This document shows, one piece after another, positions 13,151-24,544 of a DNA stretch of 64,000 bases. The notes beneath the pieces were generated by a model. It saw nothing but the letters and a program-made list of their open reading frames with translations, did no database searches and was not told the origin of the DNA. The stretch is from contig OX104122.1 in the NCBI GenBank assembly GCA_944474755.1, positions 2,722,751 to 2,786,750 of the forward strand, in the 5' to 3' direction. The DNA is from Limnoperna fortunei (taxonomy: Eukaryota > Mollusca > Bivalvia > Mytilida > Modiolidae). The first letter of the stretch is position 1; the number at the start of each line of letters is the position of its first letter. Both the position numbers and the translations under genes were made by a program.

Positions 13151-14510
13151 TTACTATAGATTCTAATTTTATTGATTAGAAGTTTTGATCTCATTCATGT
13201 TTTTTTTTTAATATTTTATTGATTTGCCCCTGATAACAATTTAAGTTTTTAAATATTTCTCATCCTATTGTCATGATTGTGAACATTTATGTAAATAGTT
13301 TTGACGGCAGATAGCCTAATGAGTTTTAATAACAATATATTGTCTTGACCTATGAGTTTGCTTCAAATACAAGGTTTCCTTACTTTTTGTCAAGATGATA
13401 TAATTGTCTATATTATCACTAGTCATTTTATTGTTCTTTATTCGGTATGTTTTACATAAAGACTTTTATTTTAATGTTTTTGTGTCATGTTTCTTGTTTA
13501 CTATTTTATGCAATTTAAACTTTTGAAGAAGTCCCATTCACAGGTGCTTTGATAACATGTATATTGTTTGTTATAAAATATCATTGAATGATCTCTGTGA
13601 TTGCCATATTTATAAACCAAAAACCTTGTTAACGATCTTTTGACTATCAATGTGGAAGATGCAACGTTATTGTATTGTTGGTTTCACATGTATGTTTTGT
13701 TACAAAGGTGATACTATATCATTGAATTATACCTGATTGTTTGAATGCTCAATGATAATACTGTAATGCTATTGTTATTTTGTTTTTTGTTATATTTTAC
13801 ATGCTTTTCTGTAATGAGCTAAGGATACAGTGTTTCCATTTATCATAAGAGTGTTTTTGTCCATCTACATATAACTTTACATATGTCACAAATTATTAAT
13901 TATTGAAAAATAAACAAAGCCATAAGCATTTTTCTTAAATGTTATATCCGATTTTAAACCATGTTCCTATTGTGTCAAAAAAATAACATACCCTTTTTAA
14001 AGATTTACATTTTTTAAAAATTATTTATGTTATTTGGTGTTATGAAACATTTTGAACAACTTTTTCTATGTAGATGATGTAATATATGTTGAATAATAAA
14101 ACTGACAATCAATATATATTATTTTTTCTAACTATGTTAGCAGGCCTGTTCAAGTAAATTTTCAAGGGGCATAACTCAATTTTGGAAGTGGAAAAATACT
14201 TGTGTGGAGTAACATTATTTCTATCTGACCTGTTTAAGTCAGAAGTATGTTAACAACTTGAAGAGAGATAACTCTAACATTTTATAAAGATTGACTTAAA
14301 CAAGTCAAAAAAAGTTCTGACTTGTTTGTGTCAGTCCCCTGACTGTCATAAGTTTTAAACAAAACAAACTGCGACTGTAGCCGCAGTTTTTAGTACCGGA
14401 AGTGGACACTAGGTGACGTTTTTTAAATTGGAAAGTTGTCAATTAGAATTAAAGGGAAATAATAATTGAATTGTGGTGTTCAGTCACGATCACCATCTAT
14501 CGTAAAAAGC

Positions 14511-14600
14511 CACAAGGTTGTTTACCAACATGACCAAAAAACGTGCATGTTTTCAAATGTTGACGAACACAAATCATGTTTACTTCATGAAATTGCTGTT
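14511..14600 (+). repeat. direct repeat, left copy (pair with 16549-16633)
   Basis: CACAAGGTTGTTTACCAACA, then ATGACCAAAAAACG, recurs 2 kb downstream with one short deletion and few changes. The hairpin-start dispersed repeat lies between the two copies. Confidence 0.85.
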
Positions 14601-15023
14601 CAGTAAAATTAATTAAAATTTGAGGCGACTTTCGATTAAGTCAACTAAATAAATTAAGACAACAAAAAGGTAAACCACTTGTCAGTCGCAAAACAAACAA
14701 TCATAGGACCACATGTCATAAAATTTTTTGCCGTTCATTTTGGCCAGACACAGATAAATAGACTGCACTTTTACCAGAAGGACTGGCATATTTGGTGAAA
14801 AACTGGGTTAGTGATAAGGGCAAAAATGTTGCAAAAATATTGACTTGAAAAGAAAATGACAACACGACCGATTCTGTAACAATTTTTATTGGCTCGTACA
14901 AAAAAATATAATACCATTAAATAACCACATGTTGAGTAAGAATGTAATTTTCTAGTATTTCTAGTGCTCTCGTGTTGTCTGGTGTCAAGCAATCTTTAAA
15001 TGCATATTCCCGGCCCTTTTTAT

Positions 15024-16477
15024 TAGCTCACCTGACCCGAAGGGTCAGGTGAGCTATTGCCGTCACTTGGCGTCCGTCGTCTGTCTGTTCAACTTTTCAA
15101 AAATCTTCTTCTCTGAAACCACTTGACAGAATGCAACCAAACTTGGTATGGTTGTTGCTCAGCATGTTCTTTACCAAACTATCGTTTGGATTTTTGATTC
15201 GTAAAAAAACATGGTCGCCATGGCTAAAAATAGAACAGGGGGGTCAAAATAAAGTTTTTTGCTTATAGTTCAAAAAGTATTACAGATACAGGAAAACCGA
15301 AGAGACTTTCCTTAATCAGCATCAAAAGCTCTACAAAACACTCCATTAGGTCAAAGTCGTATTAGACCCCTTGTAGGAGTTATTGCCCTTAAATTGTCGA
15401 AATTGATGATTTTTGCCATTTTTGCCTCCAAATCTTGAAAATTATTAGAACTAGAGAAAAAGTTAGCATTGTTTAATTGTTCTGCTCTATGAGAGCTACA
15501 AAAATGTTGTTAGGGTCAAGATTGTCTGATAAACTGTGTAAGAGTTATTCCACTTGAACTGTTTTTTTTAATCGGTTTTAATTGATTTTTACAAATCTTC
15601 TCCTCTGAAACCACTGAAAGCACTGCTTTGAAACTTTGTACACATTATCCATCAAATGTCTGCAACCAAGTTTGCACAAACCATGGCCACAGATTAATCA
15701 ACATGGCTGCCATGGCTAAAAATAGAACGAGGGGGGGGGGTCAAAATACAGTTTTTGGCTTATACTAGTAGTTCGAAAAGTATGACAGATACAGGAAAAC
15801 TGAAGAGACCAGCCTTCATCAGCATCGAAAGCTCTACAAAACACTCCATTGTGTTGAAGTTGTATGATGACTCCTTGTAGGAGTTATTGCCCTTTAATTG
15901 TCGAAATTGATTATTTTTGCTATTTTTGCCACAAAATCTTAAAAATTTTTAGAACTGGAGAAAAAGTTAGCATTGCTTAATTGTTCTGCTCTATAAGGGC
16001 TACAAAAATGACTTTAGGGTCAAGATTGTCTGATTAACCGTTTATGAATTATTCTCTTAGAACATTTTTTTTAATGAATTTTAATTGATTTAAAAAAATC
16101 TTCTCCTCTGGCCAATGAAACGACTGCTTTGAAACATTGCACACATCATCTTTAGGACGTCCTCTACCAAAATTGTGCAAATCATTACAGCTGACTACCT
16201 ACATAGCTATGTTGGCTTAAAATAGAAAGGGGGGGGTCAAGGGAGTTTTTGGCTGATAGTTAAAAAAGTACTAGTATAGCAGGTACAGCAAATTTCAAGT
16301 GAACCTCCCTCCTAAGCATCAAAAGCTCCTCCTTATAGGAGTTATTTCCCTTAAAAGGTCATTAATGACTTTTGCAGAATTGTTGGTCAATTCCTTATAG
16401 GAACGAAATTCTATATAAAAAAGGGTTGTTTGGTTTCAGGTTCAGGTGAGCGATACAGGCTCCTGGGAACCTCTAGT
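15024..16477 (+). mobile_element. dispersed repeat starting with a 14-bp-stem hairpin
   Basis: Begins with AGCTCACCTGACCC-GAA-GGGTCAGGTGAGCT (15025-15055) and ends with GGTGAGCGATACAGGCTCCT plus CTCTAGT. A second, diverged copy with the same ends is at 48124-49060. Inside, a segment around AAATCTTCTCCTCTGAAACC recurs near 15100, 15593 and 16096, so it holds about three internal units of roughly 500 bp. No ORF. I do not assign a class. Confidence 0.75.
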
Positions 16478-16548
16478 CTATTTTTATTTTTGATATACCA
16501 ATAGTTTTTCTCGTTACATGAGTCAAAATATGTCATGGTTACTATCTA

Positions 16549-16633
16549 CACAAGGTTGTTTACCAACATGACCAAAAAACGAGTTTTCAAATGTTGACGA
16601 ACACAAATCATGTTTACTTCACGAAATTGCTGT
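16549..16633 (+). repeat. direct repeat, right copy (pair with 14511-14600)
   Basis: Nearly identical to 14511-14600. The pair brackets about 1.95 kb. Confidence 0.85.
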
Positions 16634-16639
16634 TTAAAG

Positions 16640-17098
16640 AAGAGAGGTTTGTTTAATTTTTATTTTAAACATGACCTTTTTAAAGTCTTGTATATCACGA
16701 AATCCTATTAATTGTTTTGTGACATGACATTGCCCACGGTACCATTACCCCACTTGTTTTATGACATGACATAGCCCACGGTACCATTACCCCCACCCCA
16801 TTTTTTTACAATCACACCTAGCCACAATTTAAATAGATTTAACATGTAGGGAATGAATTCTAACAATCACACTGTTAAATGCTAAAATTCCATAACCAAC
16901 CCATTCTTTTACTGTGGCCTCCTTAATTTCTACTTGAATTCAGATTTTTTTTTCAACTGACCAAAATCAGTTCTTATTCATAACTGATAATGCTGAATAA
17001 CATACTGCTTGCACCAAAATAACAAAACTTGTTAATATGTCTGACATTTATTGCTTTTCAATTTTTTTATCAATTAATTTTGCAACTTATTTATTTAA
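16640..17098. other. intergenic, small duplication only
   Basis: A segment with GACATGACATNGCCCACGGT and ACCATTACCCC is repeated twice at 16720-16790. Confidence 0.65.
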
Positions 17099-17261
17099 GA
17101 AATAATTCATGGCATAAAATAATTGTATGGATTATTTAAATATGGGTAGGCATTATCAGATTATATTCATGAATAATTTGCCACGAGCGTTAGCGAGTGG
17201 TAAAATATCATGAATATAATGCCTACCCATATTTAAAATTGGGGCAGACATGAATTATTTC
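17099..17261. mobile_element. hairpin MITE, about 163 bp
   Basis: The outer arms GAAATAATTCATG (17099-17111) and its reverse complement (17249-17261) enclose longer inner arms (17135-17156 with 17215-17236) and TATATTCATGA/TCATGAATATA. The loop carries CGAGCGTTAGCGAGTGG. The whole block can fold back on itself. Confidence 0.7.
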
Positions 17262-17827
17262 TAATATGAAAATATAGAAATTTTACATTTGGCGACTACA
17301 TAGGTAAAGGTTTATTTCGACTGTTCCGACTTTCGAGATCCTCCCTTGTTGCAAAATTATTATGTTTATCGTGTTAAACTTGGTAGAAAAAAAGAAGAAA
17401 TATAAATTAAAAGTAAAGTAACATACATGTACATGTATTCATTAACATTAAACAATATAATTTAACAATCAGAACACAGAACGAAAAAATCGAATGCTTC
17501 ATTACATCAGTCACTTTGTTGCTGTGTTTGCGTGACAAATGAAAACTGGTTAAGGCATTTGGTCGATCTTATGCTCATGTTGTAGATCCAAAATGGTGCA
17601 AATTTAAATCAACAGTTATTTTCCACAATTAATCAATATTTTGAAATTCGGTTGCCTTTTCATTTTGATACGGTAAATTGGTTTGCGGTGGGGGGGGGGG
17701 GGAAGTCTCTCGATGTGCATTGAACGTCATTGTAAACAAACGCAACGTCCCTTGAAACCACAACGTAGCAAAAGTAAAGTAAGACATGTACTAGTACATG
17801 TAAACAAAAAAGGCATAGAATAGAGAT

Positions 17828-17915
17828 ATGGAGGTGTTAACGTGAAAATAGAATATGGAGGTGTTAACGTGAAAATAGAATATGGAGGTGTTAACGTGAA
17901 AATAGAATATGGAGG
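17828..17915 (+). repeat. 27-bp minisatellite, about 3 copies
   Basis: Unit GGAGGTGTTAACGTGAAAAT plus AGAATAT. The core ATATGGAGGTGTTAACGTGA is shared with the 60-bp array at 19107-19765, so both are parts of one array. Confidence 0.85.
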
Positions 17916-19106
17916 ACCTCGTTGCCGAAAATGCTCGGAGGTCTGCCAGACAGTAGGACTGACAGACCTCAATGTTTTGTCAGTCCTACCAAGTATTTGT
18001 CAGACCCATATTTTTTTAATCATTTTTATAGAAAAAATAAGGGAAACCATATAAACATACTTAACCTCGCAGTCATTACATAATTTTTTCTTTTATTTAT
18101 ATCAAATTGTTAATAATTGTTGTATTTCTGGATGATTTTTCTTGCTTTTTTAAACCATAACACAAATAGATTCAGTTTTTTTCATTATTATTCATGGTAA
18201 TTCATTTCCAATCAATTTGTCATGTACATGCCATGTGTATCTGGCCAAAATATCCAAAGAATGTAAATTAAATGACATTTTATTAAACCCACATGTAAAT
18301 AATGCTGAAACAAACTGCTTCATGCGACAGTTAACTTTATTCTTTCAATTGCAGATTATATGTATTAATAGGAGACAATGATTTAATCAAATATATTTTC
18401 AAAGAACTTTAATTTTAAAACTAATTTAAATGTGTTTGTTTACCAATCGGTTTACGATTTTTCATTAAGGGTCGTTGTACTCGGTTTTTTTCTTGTTGTT
18501 CAATTTCGGTTTTTAGACGTATCACGTAAATAAACAAATGGCGCGTAATCTATTTGGAAGAGGTAGAAACGTTTTGAAAAGGGCTAAATACGCAAAATCT
18601 TTGAAATTTTAATTGGTATTACATATTTGATCAAGATTTGGAAGTCAGGGCAAATACGTTTGACCTGAACATCGAGGCGACATTGAACTGCTTTATCGAG
18701 GTGCGACTTCGAGTAAGACAGCTTTTTCGCCCCGTGTAGTTACCGTTGCAGCACACGTACAATTTGAGGAATTTAAAAACAGTTTAATACCAGGCTTTGA
18801 TATTGAAAAGAACCTTATGATGTACTTGACAGGCCAAATCGTCCCCCATCAATGGGAGCAGCCATGTCACCGTGCATGCGCGATGTTACGTATTATTGGG
18901 GGAATTCCGGGATCTTTAGTTGAATACAATATTTGTGACTCACGGCGGAAGGTTTTATTTATTATCAGACAAAAAATTTTGTTTTGCCGGACCTTGCTAT
19001 GAAATTTTTGGATCGGACAATGGGTCCGACACGATAATCAAATCAGCCGGTCCTTAGAATAATTTGCCGGTCGGGACCGAAGGTCCGACGGTTTTTGGCA
19101 ACTCTG
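17916..19106. mobile_element. 1.19-kb insertion with imperfect TIRs inside a minisatellite
   Basis: The GGTGTTAACGTG array stops at 17915 and resumes at 19107. GGAGG flanks both sides (17911-17915 and 19107-19111), a possible 5-bp duplication. The left end (CGTTGCCGAAAATGCTCGG) resembles the reversed right end (AGTTGCCAAAAACCGTCGG). No long ORF. Confidence 0.55.
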
Positions 19107-19765
19107 GGAGGTGTTAACGTGAAAACATGTTTTCTATTGGATTGTGTATTACAAAGGTACAATATGGAGGTGTTAACGTGAAAACATGTTTTCTATTGGA
19201 TTGTGTATTACAAAGGTACAATATGGAGGTGTTAACGTGAAAACATGTTTTCTGTTCGATTGTGTATTACAAAGGTACAATATGGAGGTGTTAACGTGAA
19301 AACATGTTTTCTATTCGATTGTGTATTACAAAGGTACAATATGGAGGTGTTAAAGAGAAAACATGTTTTCTGTTCGATTGTGTATTACAAAGGTACAATA
19401 TGGAGGTGTTAACGTGAAAACATGTTTTCTATTCGATTGTGTATTACAAAGGTACAATATGGCGGTGTTAACGTGAAAACATGTTTTCTATTCAATTTTC
19501 GTATTACAAAGGTACAATATGGCGGTGTTAACGTGAAAACATGTTTTCTATTCGATTTTCGTATTACAAAGGTACAATATGGCGGTGTTAACGTGAAAAC
19601 ATGTTTTCTATTCGATTTTCGTATTACAAAGGTACAATATGGAGGTGTTAACGTGAAAACATGTTTTCTATTCGATTTTCGTATTACAAAGGTACAATAT
19701 GGCGGTGTTAACGTGAAAACATGTTTTCTATTCGATTTTCATATTACAAAGGTACAATATGGCAT
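19107..19765 (+). repeat. 60-bp minisatellite, 11 copies
   Basis: Unit GGTGTTAACGTGAAAACATG, then TTTTCTATTCGATT and GTATTACAAAGGTACAATATGG. Because 60 is divisible by three, an open frame runs through it; I do not call a gene. Confidence 0.95.
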
Positions 19766-21464
19766 AATAAATAAGGCTGGCAAAAACATCAACACACCGG
19801 GGTGTGGTTTATGAAATGGATGGAACAGCCATATTTTGATGAATATTTAAACAGTGGTTTGTTTCCAAATCGTTTGAAAGACGTCATATTAGAATTGCTG
19901 TTTAAAACAAGTGAGAAAATTTGTTTTTTATAACTCTGAAACTTTTTTTAAAGTTTATAGATTATCAGTGATTTTGTTGCCTTTTTTAAAAACAGCCCCC
20001 TCCTTTTCAATTGGGAAAATTTATCGATGTTTTTCTTGAAATTGGGAAAACAAATAAAAAAGGAAAACAACAGTAAGCAGTCAATAAAATAACTAAATTG
20101 ATCTTTTGTTAGATATATATAGATATTTTAAAATAAGTTGCTAGAATTACAAATGAAGTACATGTATAGTTAAATGTGAATCCTTTAAAAATAGTAGGTA
20201 TTTTATGTAAAATGCACTTAAACATATTTAGACATATTTAAAATAAGAAAATGAAAATGACTGCCAAAATACTAATTATTAATATGTTTAAATCAGTGCA
20301 GTACTCGTTTAACACTGGCGGCATCGTATTGTGCAATTTTCGGCACACAGTTCATATCTGCTCCGGAATTTTTCAAAACTTCTTTTGCTTTGAACTGGTT
20401 CCCTGTATTAAATTGCCACTGCGCAGTTTGTACAACGTAAAAGTCAGGCAGGAATCAGCTTACTCTGTTTTGTTATGGCGCGTAAACACGATAAACACGG
20501 AGTGACAAAAATATGAAGGTTTCTTATCAAAATGTTAACAAAATTGAACGGCGAGTAGCTTTCCAACGGAAGCCATGAATAATATAGACCTCGATCGCCT
20601 GTTCTTATGGTTTTCTGTTGGGATTTTTGTCATAAATTGGGAAATATGTACACAAAATTTGGGAAATTTGCTTCAGCTGCCGAAATTCGGAGGCAAATTC
20701 AAGGTAACAAAATCACTGATTATGGCTACCATAATTGAGACAAATGTAACATCATGCAGTCTTAAAAGATAGAAGTTATTTAATCTATTAGAATTTGACT
20801 TAAATTTAATTATTTGGAGAAATTAAATACTAGACGTCACTGTGATAATAATTTATATGGAGTAATTAAATACTAGACGTCACTGTGATGTGCTGGTGAT
20901 AGTATACATCCCTTTTTAACAAGGCATTATAGTAGATAGATAATTTATCTAAAGTTTTTATTGACATAAATGCTGGTCACTTTTTTTTTCAAATTTCCGA
21001 CTTCCGGATATTTAACAGGTCAGTTACCATTTCCGATTTAGTTTATGATCATCAACATGATCAAAGCCCTTGTGAATTGCAGCTATTATCACTTATTTAA
21101 AGCGCACACGCGAGGTGGTATATGCTACATGTGCTAACTGTCCTGGCAGCATGGACGATAGGCTGAATTTATTGCTGTTATAATCCGATGTAAGTTTGTG
21201 ATTTGTCTGATTTAACATTTTTTACGGCAGAATTAAGTCCTATTGCTTGTAATGTAGCAAATAAAAAATTCCAACTTCGTTATATTTATACAAAATTCAA
21301 ACATACTAGTAATATTCATCATCTGTACGTTATCATGGTTATTACTGCATGGAGGAGTTCTCGCGGGCAAGTAATTCTCGCCACTCGATCTTGTAATATT
21401 TTTGTGAAAAATTTGCATTTTGATAAACCGGCAGAGTTGTATTCATATTGTCGAAATTGTTGCA
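19766..21464. other. intergenic, one short duplication
   Basis: AATTAAATACTAGACGTCAC occurs twice (20822 and 20865). Small ORFs are not supported. Confidence 0.6.
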
Positions 21465-21715
21465 CTTGGAGTTACCTCCATTCAATATAATAGTCTATTC
21501 CATCCATAGTCCATACTAGTACATACATGAAGGAGCTACCTCCCATCCACTATAGTCTATTCCAGCCAGAGTCCTTACATACATGTAGGAGTTACCTCCC
21601 ATCTGTTATAGTCTATTCAATCCATAGTCCATACATACATGTAGGAGTTACCTCCCATCCAGTATAGTTTATTTCGTCCATAGTCCATACATACATGAAG
21701 GAGTTACCTCCCATC
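21465..21715 (+). repeat. minisatellite of about 58 bp (first segment)
   Basis: Unit GGAGTTACCTCCCATCCACT, then ATAGTCTATTCCAGCCATAG and TCCATACATACATGTA. The same unit reappears at 22290-22488 and 23212-23275, so one array has been split twice. Confidence 0.9.
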
Positions 21716-22289
21716 AATACTGGTGTAGCTGCTGGTACGGCAATAATGTCTGCCGAGTTGTCAAGACTGACCGGTAAAAATTACAAGCCATGTTTCCTTC
21801 TATGTCATGTTTCTCAAATTGTAGCTATTAATTAAGTCGTGTATATCGGGTTTGATTACCGCGTCGTGTCATAATTTTCCGATTTAATTGGTCTGTCATC
21901 GGTACATTGTAATAAAATAATTGTAAACATTTGCTTCTATTTATAAATAAATTTACATATAATGCAGTACGCATGTGCAGTTCGTATTTTTCTCAAAATG
22001 GCAGCCTCCATGTTGAAGTACATCGCCGGGGCATTACCAGGAATACTCCTAAAATGACATAGACTGATTATTTTGTAATCCAGAGAATAATACATGTATA
22101 TTAAATAAATTTATTACATGAATTAAAACAGTTTATTATTAATGACATTTACCTGCCAAAGGTGCCCCATATTGTAATTTTTTTTCGGACCTGTGAATTT
22201 TAGTTCGGACCTGTAAAAATCATGAAAATTGTGGATCTACAGGTCCGACTGACCTGTTGATTCAAATCTTAATTTCTTTGACTGCATAG
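21716..22289. other. unassigned insert between minisatellite segments
   Basis: Interrupts the 58-bp array. Holds several CGGACCTGTNAA-like motifs (22188-22260), reminiscent of small TIR elements, but I could not define paired ends. No coding potential. Confidence 0.4.
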
Positions 22290-22488
22290 TTCATACAATT
22301 ACATACATGTAGGAGTTATCTCCCATCATCATAGGCTATTCCAGCTATATTTCATGCATACATGTAGGAGTTACCTCCCATCCACTATAGGCTTTTCCAG
22401 CTAGTTTAGTCAATACATACATGTAGGAGTTACCTCCCATCCACTATAAGCTTTTCCAGCTAGTTTAGTCCATACATACATGTACATG
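22290..22488 (+). repeat. 58-bp minisatellite, second segment
   Basis: Three to four units of the same 58-bp sequence as 21465-21715, ending at the left end of a TIR element. Confidence 0.88.
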
Positions 22489-23211
22489 CAGGGATCGACA
22501 TTAACAGTAGTCCGATTGTCCGGGACAAGTAAAAATACAATTCGGACAAGTAAAAAGCTTGTTTCAGTTGCCCGATCGGACAAGTGAAAATAAAATCAAA
22601 TTTATCTAGAACAATCGTAAAGTCCTATAAGCGGCGATTCTCGCATTAATTGTGTTAAAAATAAAACCCTGCATTGCGACCAAAATTCCCCTTTTCTAAA
22701 TATAAACACGCGTCACTTAACAATAACCAATGAAATCCCGTTTCTTACTTATTATAAATAATCATCCAATGAAATCGTTGATGCTAATTTTATATCGGCC
22801 TTTCTGGAAAAATGTTCTAAAATAACTACGATACAACTGTCGGATGTTTTAGACTAAAACAATTTATTTCAATAAAATAATGAAATGAATGAATTAATTG
22901 TCGTTTTATTGATACAAATAATTGGAAAGAAGTTCGATTTCTGTCATAAAATTTTCATAACTTGTTAAATTTGGCCAACAATTTATAATCTTAATTGACA
23001 TTTCGTGCCACTTGTCAGTGATTAAATACTAAGATAATTTTAAAAATGACATTTAACAAAGTAATGCATTAATTTGTGACATCCACACCACTTCCAGTCA
23101 CCAAAATGGGTTGTTTAATTCGGACAAGTACTTTGTACTTTCGGACAAGTAAAACCTGACTGTTACTTGTCCGAATGGACAAGTAGGTTTTACAGTTAAT
23201 GTCGATCCCTG
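22489..23211. mobile_element. 723-bp non-autonomous TIR element (hAT-like ends)
   Basis: Ends are CAGGGATCGACATTAAC (left) and its reverse complement (right, GTTAATGTCGATCCCTG). Subterminal regions repeat CGGACAAGTAAAA motifs in both orientations. ACATG borders both ends (22484-22488 and 23212-23216); this may be a duplication or chance, since the host repeat contains ACATG itself. CAGGG ends recall hAT elements, which normally make 8-bp duplications, so the class is tentative. It sits inside the 58-bp minisatellite. Confidence 0.75.
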
Positions 23212-23275
23212 ACATGTAGAAGTTACCTCCCTTCCACTATAGTCTATTCCAGTCATAGTCCATACATGTAAGTAC
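23212..23275 (+). repeat. 58-bp minisatellite, last segment
   Basis: One further unit (AAGTTACCTCCCTTCCACTA and TAGTCTATTCCAGTCATAG) continues right after the TIR element. Confidence 0.85.
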
Positions 23276-23319
23276 ATGTTGCAAACATGTTTCAAGCAGA
23301 TTTTGCAAATCTTTATAAT

Positions 23320-23900
23320 TATATCTCCCCCCACATGGTGGGGAGACATTGTTTTTTTCATGTTTACCGTCTGTCCGTCAGTTTGTCCATCTGTCCGTTA
23401 CAGAGTTATTCCACTCAGCTCCTCTGAACATCTAATTAAAATTAAATCTTTCACTTGCTCCCCCCTTTATTGTTATTGCCGACCAATAACAAATAAGGCG
23501 AGCAAGTGAAAGATTTAATTTTAATTAGATTGCTCCTCTGAAACTACTCAACCAAATTTTATGAAACTTGTTATATAACAAGTACACCATATGTAGTTGA
23601 ACATATTACCAGGAAATTCTGATCCTCAACATTTTGTGCGAGTTATGGCCCTTAGAACTTAGAATTTTCAAAAAATTCCTCATAAATCATGGTTTCCGCT
23701 CAACTCCTGAAACTACTGAACAAAACTTTATGAAACGTGATAAATAGCAAGTACACCATACATTGTATGTATGCATATTACCAGGAAATCTTTATTTTAA
23801 AATTTTGTGGGAGTTATCGGTTTTTGAACTTAGAATTTTTCACGAAATCTTCAAAGATCATGGTCATAGTTTCCGCTGTTGGGGGGAGGGGTAGTGTTTT
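23320..23900 (+). repeat. dispersed repeat, degenerate
   Basis: Starts ATATCTCCCCCCACATGGTG with a small hairpin (CCCCCCACATGGTGGGG). ATTCCACTCAGCTCCTCTGA- and AACTACTCAACCAAATTTTATGAAAC-like segments recur about 170 bp apart. A related start is at 45365-45425. Confidence 0.55.
23430..23530. mobile_element. 101-bp MITE with perfect 31-bp inverted arms
   Basis: 23430-23460 and 23500-23530 are exact reverse complements, around a 39-base loop. GCTCCTCTGAA (11 bp) lies on both sides (near 23418-23428 and 23532-23542), which suggests a long target duplication as made by Mutator-like elements. Its host is a dispersed CTGTCCGT-containing repeat (23320-23900). Confidence 0.75.
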
Positions 23901-24004
23901 GGACTGTTGCCTGATGTTGCAACACCCCAAGAATTATGTTTTTAAATGTATGCTAGTAAAAACTATCTTAACCAAACTTGCTATCATTTTAGTACTAGGA
24001 TTGC

Positions 24005-24235
24005 CACCTCCTCCCTATCACAGGTTGCCATGGACATGACCCCTACTTATCACAGGTACACATGGACGTGACCCCTACCTATCACAGGTACACATGGACA
24101 TGACCCCTACCTATCACAGGTACACATGGACATGACCCCTACCTATCACAGGTACACGTGGACATGACCCTTCCTTATCACAGGTACCCATGGCCAGGAC
24201 CTCTCCCTATCAGAGGTACCCATGGACAGGAGAAG
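24005..24235 (+). repeat. 32-bp minisatellite, about 7 copies
   Basis: Unit CCCCTACCTATCACAGGTAC plus ACATGGACATGA, with divergence increasing towards the right. Confidence 0.9.
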
Positions 24236-24544
24236 GTGCTCCAGTGGAAAAGGCATCCTCGGTTGTCTGGTCATGTAATGCCTAGCGGCTCGGTGATTAT
24301 TTTATCTCTGGCTGATAAATCCTGATAGCCACCAGCCCCTATATTAAAGTTATTTATTGTATAGTGTTTATTTTCAGCTGTGCATTAAGTGTTTTGTCAT
24401 AATCATCATTCCAAATTTTTCACTTCTTTCTTCCGAATCGGGGTTCTGACTACTTTTTATCATGTTGAGCCAATAAATAGAACGGCATAGACATTTTTTG
24501 TTTCTCCATTATTCATGAACTGATCATGCTGATGGTAGTTAATG

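Larger units (their letters stand above)
7908..14346. mobile_element. 6.4-kb non-autonomous TIR transposon packed with short palindromes
   Basis: The ends are perfect 45-bp terminal inverted repeats (7908-7952 and 14302-14346), outermost bases ACAGTCAGGGGACTGAC. The trinucleotide CAT lies directly outside both ends (7905-7907 and 14347-14349), a 3-bp target-site duplication. The two flanks join to match an uninterrupted paralogue at 36640-37060, which acts as an empty site. The interior has no ORF above 70 codons. It contains tandem blocks of about 1.2 kb and about 45 copies of a 16-bp palindrome, TGACTTNNNNAAGTCA. No transposase is visible; the superfamily is not assigned, though 3-bp duplications are known from PIF/Harbinger, CACTA and Academ groups. 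Confidence 0.9.
6034..14445. mobile_element. older TIR element (about 2 kb) interrupted by the 6.4-kb transposon
   Basis: Sequence at 6034-6077 and 14402-14445 forms an inverted pair of about 44 bp with a few mismatches, sharing CCAATTTAAAAAACG and TAGTGTCCAC. Without the 6,439-bp insertion the element is about 1.97 kb. Its inner part (6274-6365, 7565-7907 and 14347-14445) matches 36535-37065 in the same order. No coding capacity seen. The target duplication is unclear. It could instead be two fragments in opposite orientation. Confidence 0.6.

Noticed and set aside
19422..19814. 130-codon ORF with 20-residue repeats
   Set aside because: 60-bp minisatellite artefact.
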